A stretch of 64,000 nucleotides of DNA from Mesorhizobium hawassense (GCF_003289945.1 NZ_QMBP01000003.1:248001-312000); one strand, 5' to 3'; positions 32,080 through 40,677 are shown, numbered from the stretch's first letter. Translations and numbers: made by a program. The notes: generated by a model not told the origin, from the letters alone.

Positions 32080-32463
32080 TCAGTCGTTGTTCAGCGCCAG
32101 AAGCGGCGCGGCCGGCGCGTAGGACTCGTAGCCGTGGCCATCGGCAACACCGAAGGTGACGATCGGGTCGACGCCGTTCTGGCTGAACGCCACGGATCCA
32201 TCCGCCTGCTCGCGCCAGAATTTGACGTGCTCGATGCCAGGCATCAGCTTACGGCAATTCGGGGCAACGCTGAGCAGGGACAGGCCGTTGGATATCTCGG
32301 CGCCGCGATGAACGGCGCAGGCTGCTTCGTCACCGTTGGCGGTCAGCTGATAGTCGCTTGACGGAGCAGCCTCCGGGGTGGCGCTTCGACCGTCGCCGCC
32401 TTGCAAGAAATGCACGCCTCCGAACAATGCAACCGACGCGACCAAACCCGCTGCGAGCTTCAC
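32080..32463 (-). CDS. Exported protein with AprI/Inh-like metalloprotease-inhibitor domain
   Basis: A 127-residue protein with an N-terminal signal or anchor (MKLAAGLVASVALFGGVHFL). The remaining region has the shape of the Inh/AprI inhibitor fold: two cysteines (AACAVHR and PNCRKL), NGLSLLSVAPNCRKLMPGIEHVKFWREQADGSVAFSQNGVDPIVTFGVADGHGYES. Known members block serralysin-type proteases in the periplasm. Similarity is moderate, so it could be only a structural relative. The gene is convergent with the amidotransferase gene, 12 bp apart. Confidence 0.6.
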   Translation of the reverse strand: MKLAAGLVASVALFGGVHFLQGGDGRSATPEAAPSSDYQLTANGDEAACAVHRGAEISNGLSLLSVAPNCRKLMPGIEHVKFWREQADGSVAFSQNGVDPIVTFGVADGHGYESYAPAAPLLALNND

Positions 32464-32559
32464 CCTGCTTCTCCATGCTTACGCAGTATGGAAAATGATT
32501 TCGAAGGGTTAAGCGGGCGTTAAAGCGCGGCAAAAGCATTAATGAATGTGGCGATGATG

Positions 32560-33543
32560 CTAAGCCCGGGCCTTCACGTTGACCGTTTCCGGAACCGGTG
32601 TGAGCGGCCGGCGCTCGCCGAACCAGGCGACGAGATTGTCGACGCAGAGATCAGCCATGGCGCGGCGCGTGTGTTCCGAGGCCGAGCCGACATGCGGCAG
32701 CAGCGAGACGTTGGGCGCATCGAGCAGCGCCTGCGGCACGTTCGGTTCGTCGGCAAAGACATCCAGCCCGGCGGCGGCGATGGTGCCGTTCTTGAGGGCG
32801 GCGGCAAGGGCTGCCTCGTCCACCGTCGAGCCGCGGCCGATATTGACCAGGACGCCGTTCGAACCCAGCGCTGACAAGACCTCGGCATTGATCGCCTTCT
32901 CCGTGGCGGCGCCGCCTGGCGCAATGCAGATCAGTGTGTCGACAGCTTCGGCAAGGCCTTTCAACGTGGCATGGTATTGGTACGAGAGGCGTTCGACCTT
33001 GCGGCGGTTGTGGTAAGCGATCGGCAGGCCAAAGGCTTCAATGCGGCGCGCCACGGCAAGGCCTATGCGGCCCATGCCGAAAATGCCGACGCGGCGGCCG
33101 CGCAAGGTAAGCCGGCTCAGCGGGTAGTGGCCCTTCCTGACCCAGTCGCCGTCGCGCAGCCATTTCTCGGCGACGTACATTTCGCGCACCGTGTTGATCA
33201 GCAGGCCGATCGTGGTGTCGGCGACCTCCTCGGTCAGCACATCAGGCGTGTTGGTGACCATGATGTTTTTCTTGGCCGCATGGCCGGCATCGACCGAATC
33301 ATAGCCGACGCCGAAGGACGCGATGAGCTCGAGGTTGGGAAGCGCGTCCATCATTGCCGCATCGATGCCGGCGAAAGAAGCGATGGCGCGCACGTCGCGG
33401 CGCATCTCGTCGGTGACCAGCGCCGGATCGGCGCGCTCGATCCTGACCCGTTTGAAGGTCCGGTCGATACGCTCGACAGCATGGTCGTTGAAGTGCCCCG
33501 GCACCAGAACGGCGACGGTCTGCAACTCCCCAGGCTTGGTCAT
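32560..33543 (-). CDS. D-isomer-specific 2-hydroxyacid dehydrogenase (glyoxylate/hydroxypyruvate reductase type)
   Basis: A 327-residue NAD(P)-dependent enzyme. The Rossmann motif GMGRIG lies near 156-161. The catalytic residues are in place: Arg237 (NIGRG), Glu266 (DVFADEP) and His284 (LLPHVGSAS). It likely reduces glyoxylate or hydroxypyruvate. The start ATG at 33543 overlaps the stop of the upstream LacI-type regulator gene by four bases, so the regulator and the enzyme form one operon. Confidence 0.92.
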   Translation of the reverse strand: MTKPGELQTVAVLVPGHFNDHAVERIDRTFKRVRIERADPALVTDEMRRDVRAIASFAGIDAAMMDALPNLELIASFGVGYDSVDAGHAAKKNIMVTNTPDVLTEEVADTTIGLLINTVREMYVAEKWLRDGDWVRKGHYPLSRLTLRGRRVGIFGMGRIGLAVARRIEAFGLPIAYHNRRKVERLSYQYHATLKGLAEAVDTLICIAPGGAATEKAINAEVLSALGSNGVLVNIGRGSTVDEAALAAALKNGTIAAAGLDVFADEPNVPQALLDAPNVSLLPHVGSASEHTRRAMADLCVDNLVAWFGERRPLTPVPETVNVKARA

Positions 33544-34562
33544 GCACGCTCCACCGGCTTGCCGGTCGACTGCCGCACATGCAGTTCCGGCTTGATCAAT
33601 TCCTGCGAGGGCCGCACCGCCTGCCCGTTCAATTTATCGAGCAGGGCGCTGGCGGCGCGGCGGCCGACTTCGCGCTGGCCGTTCCAGACCGTGGTCAGCG
33701 CCGGCGTCGCGATCGCCGCCTCCTCGAGATCGTCATAGCCGGTGACCGAGACATCGACGCCCGGCACGAGGCCGGCGCGCGCGATGCCGTTCATCAGTCC
33801 GATGGCGACCAGATCATTCCAGCAGCAGGCCGCGGTCGGCTTGTCCTTCAGCGCCAGAAACTGTCCCGCGGCCTCGAAACCGCCCTGCTTGGTGCGCGGT
33901 CCGGGAATGCGCCAGGACGGCCTGACCTCCAGCCCGGCCGCCTCCATGGCGTTGACATAGCCCTGGTAACGATCGCGGCCGGTCGATGTCTGGTCGGTGC
34001 CGCCAATCATGGCGATGCGCTTGTGGCCGAGCGAGATCAAATGATTGGTGGCTAGCGCGGTGCCATAGGCATCGTCGCCGCGGAACACCGGCACGTCGGC
34101 GCCGGCGACGGTGCGCGCGATCAGCACCGCCGGCAGGCCGTTTTCCTCGGCCATGATGATGTCCTCGGCCGGCGTGCCGATGGCCGGCGACATGATGACG
34201 CCGTCGGCGCCGAGCTGCAGCAGCGTGTCGATGAAGGTGCGCTGCTTTTCGAGCTGATCGTAGTGGTTGGACAGTATGAAGGTCTGGCGGCTGCGGTCGA
34301 GCTCGCTTTCGATCGAGCGCAGGATCTCGGCGAAGAACGGGTTCATGATGTCGTGCACGACGACGCCGACGATGCCGGAGCGCGAAGTGCGCAGCGATGC
34401 GGCGCGGCGGTTGTAGATATAGCCGATGGCGCGGGCGTGTTCCTTGATACGCTCGCGCGTGGCGCCGGCCACCAGCGGGCTGTCGCGCAGCGCCAGGGAC
34501 ACCGTTGCCGTGGAGACGCCGAGCGCATCCGCGATCGTCGAAAGCTTGATCTTCTGTGCCAG
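33540..34562 (-). CDS. LacI family transcriptional regulator, probable CTG start
   Basis: The complete 340-residue regulator reads LAQKIKLSTIADALGVSTAT at its N-terminus, a full LacI helix-turn-helix, followed by the hinge, the periplasmic-binding-like domain (GIVGVVVHDIMNPFFAEILRSIE) and ends at 33540. The frame has no ATG, GTG or TTG upstream of the helix-turn-helix after an in-frame TAA; starting at the first GTG (34502) would remove half of the DNA-binding motif. CTG at 34562 is preceded by GAGCGAAGGG, a suitable ribosome site, so CTG initiation is proposed. It probably controls its own operon with the hydroxyacid dehydrogenase. Confidence 0.87.
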   Translation of the reverse strand: MAQKIKLSTIADALGVSTATVSLALRDSPLVAGATRERIKEHARAIGYIYNRRAASLRTSRSGIVGVVVHDIMNPFFAEILRSIESELDRSRQTFILSNHYDQLEKQRTFIDTLLQLGADGVIMSPAIGTPAEDIIMAEENGLPAVLIARTVAGADVPVFRGDDAYGTALATNHLISLGHKRIAMIGGTDQTSTGRDRYQGYVNAMEAAGLEVRPSWRIPGPRTKQGGFEAAGQFLALKDKPTAACCWNDLVAIGLMNGIARAGLVPGVDVSVTGYDDLEEAAIATPALTTVWNGQREVGRRAASALLDKLNGQAVRPSQELIKPELHVRQSTGKPVERA

Positions 34563-34642
34563 TGCCCTTCGCTCCCCAGGGTCTTCAGATTCAGGTCTTT
34601 AAATTGTTTAAAACGGCCTTATGCCATCGGATTTGGAGCAAA

Positions 34643-35653
34643 TCAAAGTTTTTTCGCCAGAGTTTCAGCTTCGGTATCCACCGTCGCGAGGTTGCGCAGG
34701 CGCAGCCGGTGCTCGCGATGGATGATGTAAAGACCGCTGGCGACGATGATGGCCGCGCCCAGCAACGTCCAGCGATCCGGGAACTGGTGGAAGATCACCC
34801 AGCCGGAAACGATCATCCAGACCATTTGCGAATAGGGGTAAGGCGCAAGTGCCGTGGTGGTTGCGAGGCGATAGGCCTGCACCAGCAGATAGTGACCGCC
34901 GGCGCCGAAGACGCCCAGCATCAGCAGAATGATCCAGTGCCAGCCGTCCTGCGGCAGCGCATGCGAGAAGGGCAGCGTTGGCAACAGCAGCACGGCCGGC
35001 GCCAGGGCCGAGAACAGGATCAGGCTCTCGGACGTCTCGGTCGACGACATGCGCCGGGTCATGATGACGTAGAAACTGTTCGACAGCATCGAGCCCAGCG
35101 CGAAGAGATGGCCGATACCGAACACGCCCACGCCGGGCCGGGTGATGACGAGAACGCCGACAAAGCCGGTGAGGATCGCCAGCCAACGCCGCCAGCCGGC
35201 CCATTCGCCGAGCAGCGGGCCGGCAAGCGCGGTGATGACCATCGGGCCGAAGAAATAGATCGACGTGGTCTCGGCCAGTTGCAGCGTCTTCAGCGCCAGG
35301 ATGTTGAACATGGTCGAGCCGAAGAGCAGGCAGCCGCGCAAGATATGGGCCGGCAGGTTGTTGGCGCGGAAGCGCGACGGCTCGCGCCAGCCGCGCAGGA
35401 AGAGACCCACCAGCAGCACATGGACGGTAAAGCGCGTCCAGGCGACGATCAGCGCCGAGACGCCGGCCAGCACCAGATATTTGCTGGAGGTGTCGAGAAA
35501 GGTGAAGCAGACATAGACGCAAAGCATCAAAAGCATCGCCGCGGGCGGCGTTGCGCTGTCGTCTTGGGTTTTGGAAGCAGACAAATTCGGGCCGGGAGGA
35601 AGCAAAGGCGGAGGTCCCACCTTTGCGGCAATCAAAGCTTGCCGGCAAGCCAA
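34643..35653 (-). CDS. EamA family (DMT superfamily) transporter
   Basis: A protein of up to 336 residues with ten predicted helices in two EamA repeats (first from MLLMLCVYVCFTFLDTSSKYL, second from GIGHLFALGSMLSNSFYVIMTRR). Members export amino acids and other metabolites. The start is uncertain: the TTG at 35653 opens the frame, but TTG codons a little downstream (for example at the LSASKTQ segment) are equally plausible and no strong ribosome site decides. The gene lies 51 bp after the DUF2000 gene on the same strand and may be regulated by the divergent AraC protein. Confidence 0.87.
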   Translation of the reverse strand: MACRQALIAAKVGPPPLLPPGPNLSASKTQDDSATPPAAMLLMLCVYVCFTFLDTSSKYLVLAGVSALIVAWTRFTVHVLLVGLFLRGWREPSRFRANNLPAHILRGCLLFGSTMFNILALKTLQLAETTSIYFFGPMVITALAGPLLGEWAGWRRWLAILTGFVGVLVITRPGVGVFGIGHLFALGSMLSNSFYVIMTRRMSSTETSESLILFSALAPAVLLLPTLPFSHALPQDGWHWIILLMLGVFGAGGHYLLVQAYRLATTTALAPYPYSQMVWMIVSGWVIFHQFPDRWTLLGAAIIVASGLYIIHREHRLRLRNLATVDTEAETLAKKL

Positions 35654-35704
35654 TTGTCCGATGTGGCCGGACCAAAAGCGGCCGCTGCAACAACACCCGT
35701 CGAT

Positions 35705-36115
35705 TCAGGCGTGCATGCGAGCGCCCTTGGTGATCTTGTCGACCAGCTTCTTTTCGGCGCGAAGCGCGATGCCGACGATCTTGGCGTCGTCGGGACCAAA
35801 TTCGGCGAAGACGGAGCGGTTGGCGATGTCGTGGCCGGTCGCGAACATCTCCTCGACATAGGCGGATGCCGTGACGCCGCGCTCCAATGCCCGACGATGG
35901 ATCGTGCCCAGCGTCGCCCCATCCGTCGACAAGACGATGACCGGCTGGATGGACATGGGGTTGTAGCGATTGCCGGCGCGGTCGCGATAGGCCTCGCCGA
36001 TGATCTGGGGGAACTGCGCCACGATACCGCTGGTCAGGAACGCCGTGACGTTGAGCTTCTGCCACACAGGCAGATCGTCGCGCAGAACAATTGCAATTTT
36101 CGAATCGAACACCAA
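35705..36115 (-). CDS. DUF2000 domain protein
   Basis: A 136-residue protein matching DUF2000 throughout: MVFDSKIAIVLRDDLPVWQKLNVTAFLTSGI, then IIGEAYRDRAGNRYNPMSIQPVIVLS and RGVTASAYVEEMFATGHDIANR. Its activity is not established. It is typically found beside AraC regulators and EamA transporters, as here: an EamA gene follows on the same strand and an AraC gene starts 24 bp away in the other direction. Co-regulation with both is likely. Confidence 0.85.
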   Translation of the reverse strand: MVFDSKIAIVLRDDLPVWQKLNVTAFLTSGIVAQFPQIIGEAYRDRAGNRYNPMSIQPVIVLSTDGATLGTIHRRALERGVTASAYVEEMFATGHDIANRSVFAEFGPDDAKIVGIALRAEKKLVDKITKGARMHA

Positions 36116-36139
36116 GATGGAAACTCCGGGAGACGGCCC

Positions 36140-37054
36140 ATGACGGGCATGGATGACGCGATGACGCTGGGTCTAGGCGGCGAGACGCTGGAAGGTCTTG
36201 AACGTTCGTGCGCGGGTGCGAGCAGGGACCGCATCATTGCGGCGCCGGGCGGCCTCGGTCTCGAACGCATCGAGGCGCGCTTCCACGGCAACGCCTTCGA
36301 CCTGCACCGGCACGACACTTATGCCATCGGCGTGACGCTCGACGGCGTGCAGCGCTTCCACTATCGCGGTGCCGTGCAGCACAGCCTGCCCGGCCAGGTG
36401 ATCGTGCTGCATCCGGACGAATTGCATGATGGCGGCGCCGGCACGGAGGACGGCCTGCGCTACAGGATCCTCTATCTGGAGCCCTCCCTGCTGCTCGACT
36501 GCCTCGGCGGCGAGCCGTTGCCTTTCGTCCGCGACGCCGTGGTCAGCGACCCTCGCTTGCGCGATACGCTGCTCTCGGCGCTGACGCCGCTGGACGAGGA
36601 ACTCGGCGACCTGTTCGTGGCGGATTTCGTTGCACAGCTGGCGCAGGAATTGCGACGCCATGCCGGACAGCCGGCAAAATCAGCGGGCAAGACCGCATGG
36701 CGCGCGGCGTCACTTGCCCGCGACTATCTGGAAGAGAATGCCGAGCGTCCGGTTCGCTCCGACGAATTAGAGGCCGTTACCGGCCTCGACCGTTACGCAC
36801 TGTCGCGGCATTTCCGCGCGACCTATTCGACCAGCCCGCATCGCTTCCTGTTGATGCGCCGGCTGCAAAGGGCGCGGCGCATGATCGTCGAGGAAGAGTC
36901 GCTGGCGGAAATCGCCGCTGCCGCCGGCTTCAGCGACCAGAGCCATTTCAACCGGCATTTCAAGAAGGCGTTCGGGGTGACGCCTGGGCGCTGGGCTACG
37001 CTGGTGCGAAGCGCGACGCGTAGCGTCGTCGCGAAACCGCGAGACGCCCGATGA
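36140..37054 (+). CDS. AraC family transcriptional regulator
   Basis: A 304-residue regulator from ATG 36140 (GGGAG just upstream; ATG 36149 is an alternative). The N-terminal cupin sensor has FDLHRHDTYAIGVTLDGVQRFHYRG and GQVIVLHPDELHDGG. The C-terminal double helix-turn-helix includes SDELEAVTGLDRYALSRHFRATYSTSPHRFLLMRRLQRARRMI and LAEIAAAAGFSDQSHFNRHFKKAFGVTPGRW. The last 15 codons run through a palindromic repeat unit, so the SATRSVVAK tail comes from repeat sequence. It probably controls the divergent DUF2000-EamA operon. Confidence 0.93.
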   Translation: MTGMDDAMTLGLGGETLEGLERSCAGASRDRIIAAPGGLGLERIEARFHGNAFDLHRHDTYAIGVTLDGVQRFHYRGAVQHSLPGQVIVLHPDELHDGGAGTEDGLRYRILYLEPSLLLDCLGGEPLPFVRDAVVSDPRLRDTLLSALTPLDEELGDLFVADFVAQLAQELRRHAGQPAKSAGKTAWRAASLARDYLEENAERPVRSDELEAVTGLDRYALSRHFRATYSTSPHRFLLMRRLQRARRMIVEEESLAEIAAAAGFSDQSHFNRHFKKAFGVTPGRWATLVRSATRSVVAKPRDAR

Positions 37055-37200
37055 TAGCTCTCAGGCGCGACGCGCAGCGTCGTCGCCCTTTCAGTTAAGC
37101 TGCTGATGCTTGGGTGGCGATTGAAGCGACGATGCTGCGCATCGCGCTGACGGAACAATGTCGACGTGGGTGCGTGGAGCGACGACGCTGCGCGTCGCGC
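37011..37200. repeat. Four copies of a 22-bp palindromic repeat
   Basis: Units at 37011-37032 and 37065-37086 read GCGCGACGCG, Y, AGCGTCGTCGC. Inverted copies lie at 37126-37147 (two mismatches) and 37179-37200. Two direct and two inverted units therefore face each other between convergent AraC and MarR genes. The first unit is inside the AraC coding sequence. The opposed pairs can form long stems that may terminate both transcripts. Confidence 0.85.
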
Positions 37201-37202
37201 TT

Positions 37203-37682
37203 TCACGCCTCATCCAACTCCGCGTCGTCGTCGATCAACACCAGATCTTCGTTCGACAGATTGGCCTCGATGCGGGCCAGCAGCTTGAACAGCGCCTTCT
37301 GGTCCTTCTTGTCGAGGCCCTTCAGCGCCTGCTTCTCGGTCTTCTTGACCGACTTCTCGATGGCGCGGATGGTTTCACGGCCGGACTCGGTGAGGAAGAT
37401 GTGCGCCTGGCGGGCATCGGCCGAGGAGGCGCGCTTCTCCAGGAAACCTTGCGCCTGCAGCCGGTTGATGGTCTTGGTGATGGTCGGCGGGCGCACGCCC
37501 AGCCGGCCGGCGAGATTGCCCGGGGTCTGGCCGTCCTCACGGTCGAGTGCCAGCATGATCTGGTCCTGGCCGGCGTAGAAGCCATGCGCCAGAAGCCGCG
37601 CCGCGAGCGCCGTGCGCGCCAGCCGCGCCGCCGAATGCAGCCGGCTCATTGTCGCTGTCTTGTCCGCCTTGGCCATGGTCAT
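37203..37682 (-). CDS. MarR family transcriptional regulator
   Basis: A 159-residue winged-helix regulator. It opens with MTMAKADKTATMSRLHSAARLARTALAARLLAHGFYAGQDQIMLAL, and the DNA-binding helices are in TPGNLAGRLGVRPPTITKTINRLQAQGFLEKRASSADARQAHIFLTESG. An acidic tail ends the protein. The start could be two codons further in (MAKADK). No co-directional target gene is close, so its regulon is unknown. It converges on the AraC gene with the palindromic repeats between them. Confidence 0.9.
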   Translation of the reverse strand: MTMAKADKTATMSRLHSAARLARTALAARLLAHGFYAGQDQIMLALDREDGQTPGNLAGRLGVRPPTITKTINRLQAQGFLEKRASSADARQAHIFLTESGRETIRAIEKSVKKTEKQALKGLDKKDQKALFKLLARIEANLSNEDLVLIDDDAELDEA

Positions 37683-38060
37683 TCCCTCTTCGGCCGAACC
37701 GGTGCGGACAGCATAGAGGCTGCGCGGCGGCTGGCAAATGACGATTTAAAGAGTCCGGCTTGGAGAACGCTTTGCCGGCAAGCATTGCGGTGCCCGCGCA
37801 GGTGATGCCAGAGGTTTATTTCAGTTAGATGACAAACGACTTTTGGCTCGACGGGATTCACAACGGAAAGAGCACGATCGCGAGGCGGCGCCTCCCACCG
37901 CTCGCTCGTTTGACCGTTGGGATCCCTCCCGCTCCGTCCTTGGCGCCTGCCCTGACCAAGGCCTCGGCTGGCCCAGCGGTTTGCGACGTGCAAAAGCCGC
38001 CGCGCCATCCTATATGAGGCCGACAAATCCCTAGGGACATCGATTTTTTCGAGGCAAGCC
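37683..38060. other. 378-bp divergent intergenic region
   Basis: It separates the MarR regulator and the CobW-type GTPase, which are divergently transcribed, and must contain both promoters. A TTGCCGGCAA palindrome lies near 37773-37782. No open frame has a credible composition or start. I looked for a Zur-type dyad upstream of the GTPase and found none. Nothing else was recognised. Confidence 0.4.
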
Positions 38061-39119
38061 ATGAGCGATGCACAGACGCAAATCCCCGTAACCGTTCTCA
38101 CCGGCTATCTCGGCGCGGGCAAGACGACGCTGCTCAACCGCATCCTGTCGGAGAACCACGGCAAGCGTTACGCCGTCATCGTCAACGAGTTCGGCGAGAT
38201 CGGCATCGACAACGACCTGATCGTGGAATCCGACGAGGAAATCTACGAGATGAACAATGGCTGCGTGTGCTGCACGGTGCGCGGCGACCTGATCCGCGTC
38301 GTCGAGGGCCTGATGAAGCGGCCCGGCCGCTTCGACGCCATCGTCGTGGAGACCACGGGCCTCGCGGACCCGGTGCCGGTGGCGCAGACCTTCTTCATGG
38401 ATGACGACGTGCGCACCAAGACCAAGCTCGACGCGGTGGTGGCGCTGGTCGACGCCAAGCACCTGCCGCTGCGACTCAAGGATTCCAAGGAAGCCGAGGA
38501 CCAGATCGCCTTCGCCGACGTGGTGGTGCTGAACAAGACCGACCTCGTCACGCCCGAAGAGCTCGAAAAGGTCGAGGCGACGATCCGCGCAATCAACCCG
38601 GCGGCAAAAATCCATCGCACGCAGCGTTCCGGCGTGGCGCTCGACGAAGTTCTCGACCGCGGCGCCTTCGACCTGTCGCGCGCGCTGGAGAACGATCCGC
38701 ATTTCCTCGACGCGCATGACCACGATCACGACCATGAATGCGGCCCGGACTGCGATCACGACCATCACCATCATGACGGTCACGATCATCACCATCACCA
38801 CCATGCCTCCGACATCCATGACGTCACGGTTAAGTCGGTGTCGCTGCGTGGCGGCGAGATGGACCCGAAGAAGTTCTTCCCCTGGATCGAGAAGGTGACC
38901 CAGATGGAAGGGCCGAACATCCTGCGGCTGAAGGGCATCATCGCGCTGAAGGGCGACGAGGACCGCTATGTGCTGCAGGGCGTGCACATGATCCTCGAGG
39001 GCGACCACCAGCGGGCCTGGAAAGACGGCGAAAAGCACGAAAGCCGGCTGGTCTTCATCGGCCGCGACCTCGACGACGAGCGGCTCAAGAAGAGCTTCGA
39101 CGCCTGCCAGGCGGCCTGA
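38061..39119 (+). CDS. CobW/COG0523 family GTP-binding metallochaperone
   Basis: A 352-residue G3E GTPase. Walker [10 protein letters not shown] is at 15-23, the metal-binding CxCC motif at 68-71 (GCVCC), and the NKTD guanine motif at 158-161. A very histidine-rich segment (about residues 218-248, with repeated HDH and runs of His) precedes the C-terminal CobW_C domain ([23 protein letters not shown]). Family members insert or supply zinc or another metal using GTP; the His-rich loop fits zinc or nickel. It is followed 10 bp later by an Imm45-like gene and then a WD40 protein. Confidence 0.92.
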   Translation: MSDAQTQIPVTVLTGYLGAGKTTLLNRILSENHGKRYAVIVNEFGEIGIDNDLIVESDEEIYEMNNGCVCCTVRGDLIRVVEGLMKRPGRFDAIVVETTGLADPVPVAQTFFMDDDVRTKTKLDAVVALVDAKHLPLRLKDSKEAEDQIAFADVVVLNKTDLVTPEELEKVEATIRAINPAAKIHRTQRSGVALDEVLDRGAFDLSRALENDPHFLDAHDHDHDHECGPDCDHDHHHHDGHDHHHHHHASDIHDVTVKSVSLRGGEMDPKKFFPWIEKVTQMEGPNILRLKGIIALKGDEDRYVLQGVHMILEGDHQRAWKDGEKHESRLVFIGRDLDDERLKKSFDACQAA

Positions 39120-39129
39120 TTCCGACGAC

Positions 39130-39567
39130 ATGGCGCAAACCTGGGCTCGAAGCACCTGGAAGACGACCCGTCGGGTGCTGGCGGAGATTCCAGATCAAAG
39201 CCTCTGGCGCGGCGACGTCATCCGGTTCGTCCACGATCCGTCGCTAGGCCCCGGTTCGCCGCCGGCCGAGTTCATGCTCTTCGAGACGTGGGGGTATGAC
39301 GACGTACTGGGGTTGCTAAAGCTCAAGGGCTACAAAGCTGGCCTGCCATTCCTGTATTTTCCCAAAGAGAGCCAGGGAAGCGGCAAACTGTCCCTGGAGA
39401 CCAGCTGGCTCCTCAAAAACTGGGACAAATGGTTTGTGTATAGCTATCACACCGACGAAAACGAGAAACTGATTGCCCTTCCCCTCGAAGGCACACTGAT
39501 TGCCCTTCCCCTCGAAGGCACATTGATCAAAAGACGGTCCAAACCCGCGCCACGATTAAAGATCTGA
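39130..39567 (+). CDS. Imm45-like immunity protein (orphan)
   Basis: A 145-residue protein. Its core (SLWRGDVIRFVHDP, PAEFMLFETWGYDDVLGLLKLKGYKAGLPFLYFPKES, SLETSWLLKNWDKWFVYSY) matches my recollection of the Imm45 family of polymorphic-toxin immunity proteins (W-RG start, GYKAG and WLxxNWDKW motifs). The C-terminus holds a perfect 9-residue duplication (LIALPLEGT twice) encoded by a 27-bp tandem repeat. No toxin gene is adjacent. The stop overlaps the WD40 start by one base (TGATG), so it is translationally linked to its neighbours. Confidence 0.65.
   Translation: MAQTWARSTWKTTRRVLAEIPDQSLWRGDVIRFVHDPSLGPGSPPAEFMLFETWGYDDVLGLLKLKGYKAGLPFLYFPKESQGSGKLSLETSWLLKNWDKWFVYSYHTDENEKLIALPLEGTLIALPLEGTLIKRRSKPAPRLKI
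39469..39522 (+). repeat. Perfect 27-bp tandem duplication inside a coding sequence
   Basis: The 27 bases at 39469-39495 (from CTGATTGCCC to GAAGGCACA) recur without mismatch at 39496-39522, and a degraded third start follows (TTGATC). The duplication is in frame and adds nine residues. Lack of divergence suggests it is recent or prone to slippage. Confidence 0.95.
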
Positions 39568-40541
39568 TGCCCACAGTTGCCCCCCTTGATCTCGAAGGCC
39601 ATTGCGTCGCCGCCGTCTTCCTAAACGACGTGCCGCATTTCGCCGTGGCCGACGGCGCTATCCATCGCCTGGACAATGGGCATAAGACGGTGCAGGCCAA
39701 TGACGGGCTGCTTGCCGCTTTCCATGACGCGGCCAACGACCGGCTGATCAGCGGCGGCGAGGACGGCAAGGTGTTTGCCGTAAGGGCCGGCGGCGAGGTG
39801 AGCGAACTGGCCAGCGCCGGCAAGAAGTGGGTCACTAGCGTCACCACCGGGCCGCAAGGCACAATCGCCTATGCCTCGGGCAAGACCGCTTTCGTGCGTT
39901 TCGCCGACGGCAAGATCAAGGAATTCAAGCATCCGCGCTCGGTGGAGGGGCTCGCCTTCTCACCCAAGGGCATGCGCTTCGGTGTCGCCCGCTACAATGG
40001 GGCGACGCTGCATTTTCCGGCGGCGGAGGGCAAGCCTGTCGAGCTCGAATGGGCCGGCGCCCATACCGGCATCACTTTTTCGCCGGATGGGGCCTTCCTC
40101 GTCACCACCATGCAGGAAAACGCGCTGCATGGCTGGAAGCTCGCCGACGGCAAGCACATGCGCATGAGCGGTTACCCCGGCAAGGTGAAGAGCCTGTCGT
40201 GGAGCGTGAAGGGCAAATGGCTGGCAAGCTCCGGCGCGCCGGCGGCGATCGTCTGGCCCTTCTCAGCTAAGGACGGCCCGATGGGCAAGGCGCCGCTGGA
40301 GCTCGGCACGCGCGGCAACACGATGGTGACCTGCGTCGCCTGCCATCCGAGCCAGGATGTCGTGGCTGTCGGCTATGAGGACGGCATGGTGATCGCGGCG
40401 CGTTTCGCCGACGCCAAGGAAGTGCTGCTGCGCCGCCCGGGCAAGGGCGCCATCACGTCGATGATGTGGGACAAGGAGGAGCGCCGCGTCGTCTTCGGCA
40501 GCGCCGCCGGCGATTGCGGCGTCATCGATATTACTGCGTAG
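39567..40541 (+). CDS. WD40 / beta-propeller repeat protein
   Basis: A 324-residue protein with no signal peptide. It is built of repeating strands of about 40 residues, with WD40-like pieces such as LLAAFHDAANDRLISGGEDGKVFAV, VEGLAFSPKGMRFGVARYNGATLHFP, ITFSPDGAFLVTTMQENALHGWKL, VKSLSWSVKGKWLASSGAPAAIVWP and VTCVACHPSQDVVAVGYEDGMVIAARF. It should fold as a seven-bladed propeller. Its position behind a metallochaperone GTPase suggests a scaffold role for metal handling; this is inference. Its stop TAG (40539-40541) lies at the start of a heptamer array. Confidence 0.85.
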   Translation: MPTVAPLDLEGHCVAAVFLNDVPHFAVADGAIHRLDNGHKTVQANDGLLAAFHDAANDRLISGGEDGKVFAVRAGGEVSELASAGKKWVTSVTTGPQGTIAYASGKTAFVRFADGKIKEFKHPRSVEGLAFSPKGMRFGVARYNGATLHFPAAEGKPVELEWAGAHTGITFSPDGAFLVTTMQENALHGWKLADGKHMRMSGYPGKVKSLSWSVKGKWLASSGAPAAIVWPFSAKDGPMGKAPLELGTRGNTMVTCVACHPSQDVVAVGYEDGMVIAARFADAKEVLLRRPGKGAITSMMWDKEERRVVFGSAAGDCGVIDITA

Positions 40542-40548
40542 GCAATAG

Positions 40549-40661
<113 letters not shown>

Positions 40662-40677
40662 AACGGTTGCGGTTTGA

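Noticed and set aside
34556..37054. Long plus-strand open frame covering several genes
   Set aside because: Only its last 304 codons are the AraC protein; the rest is antisense to EamA and DUF2000 genes.
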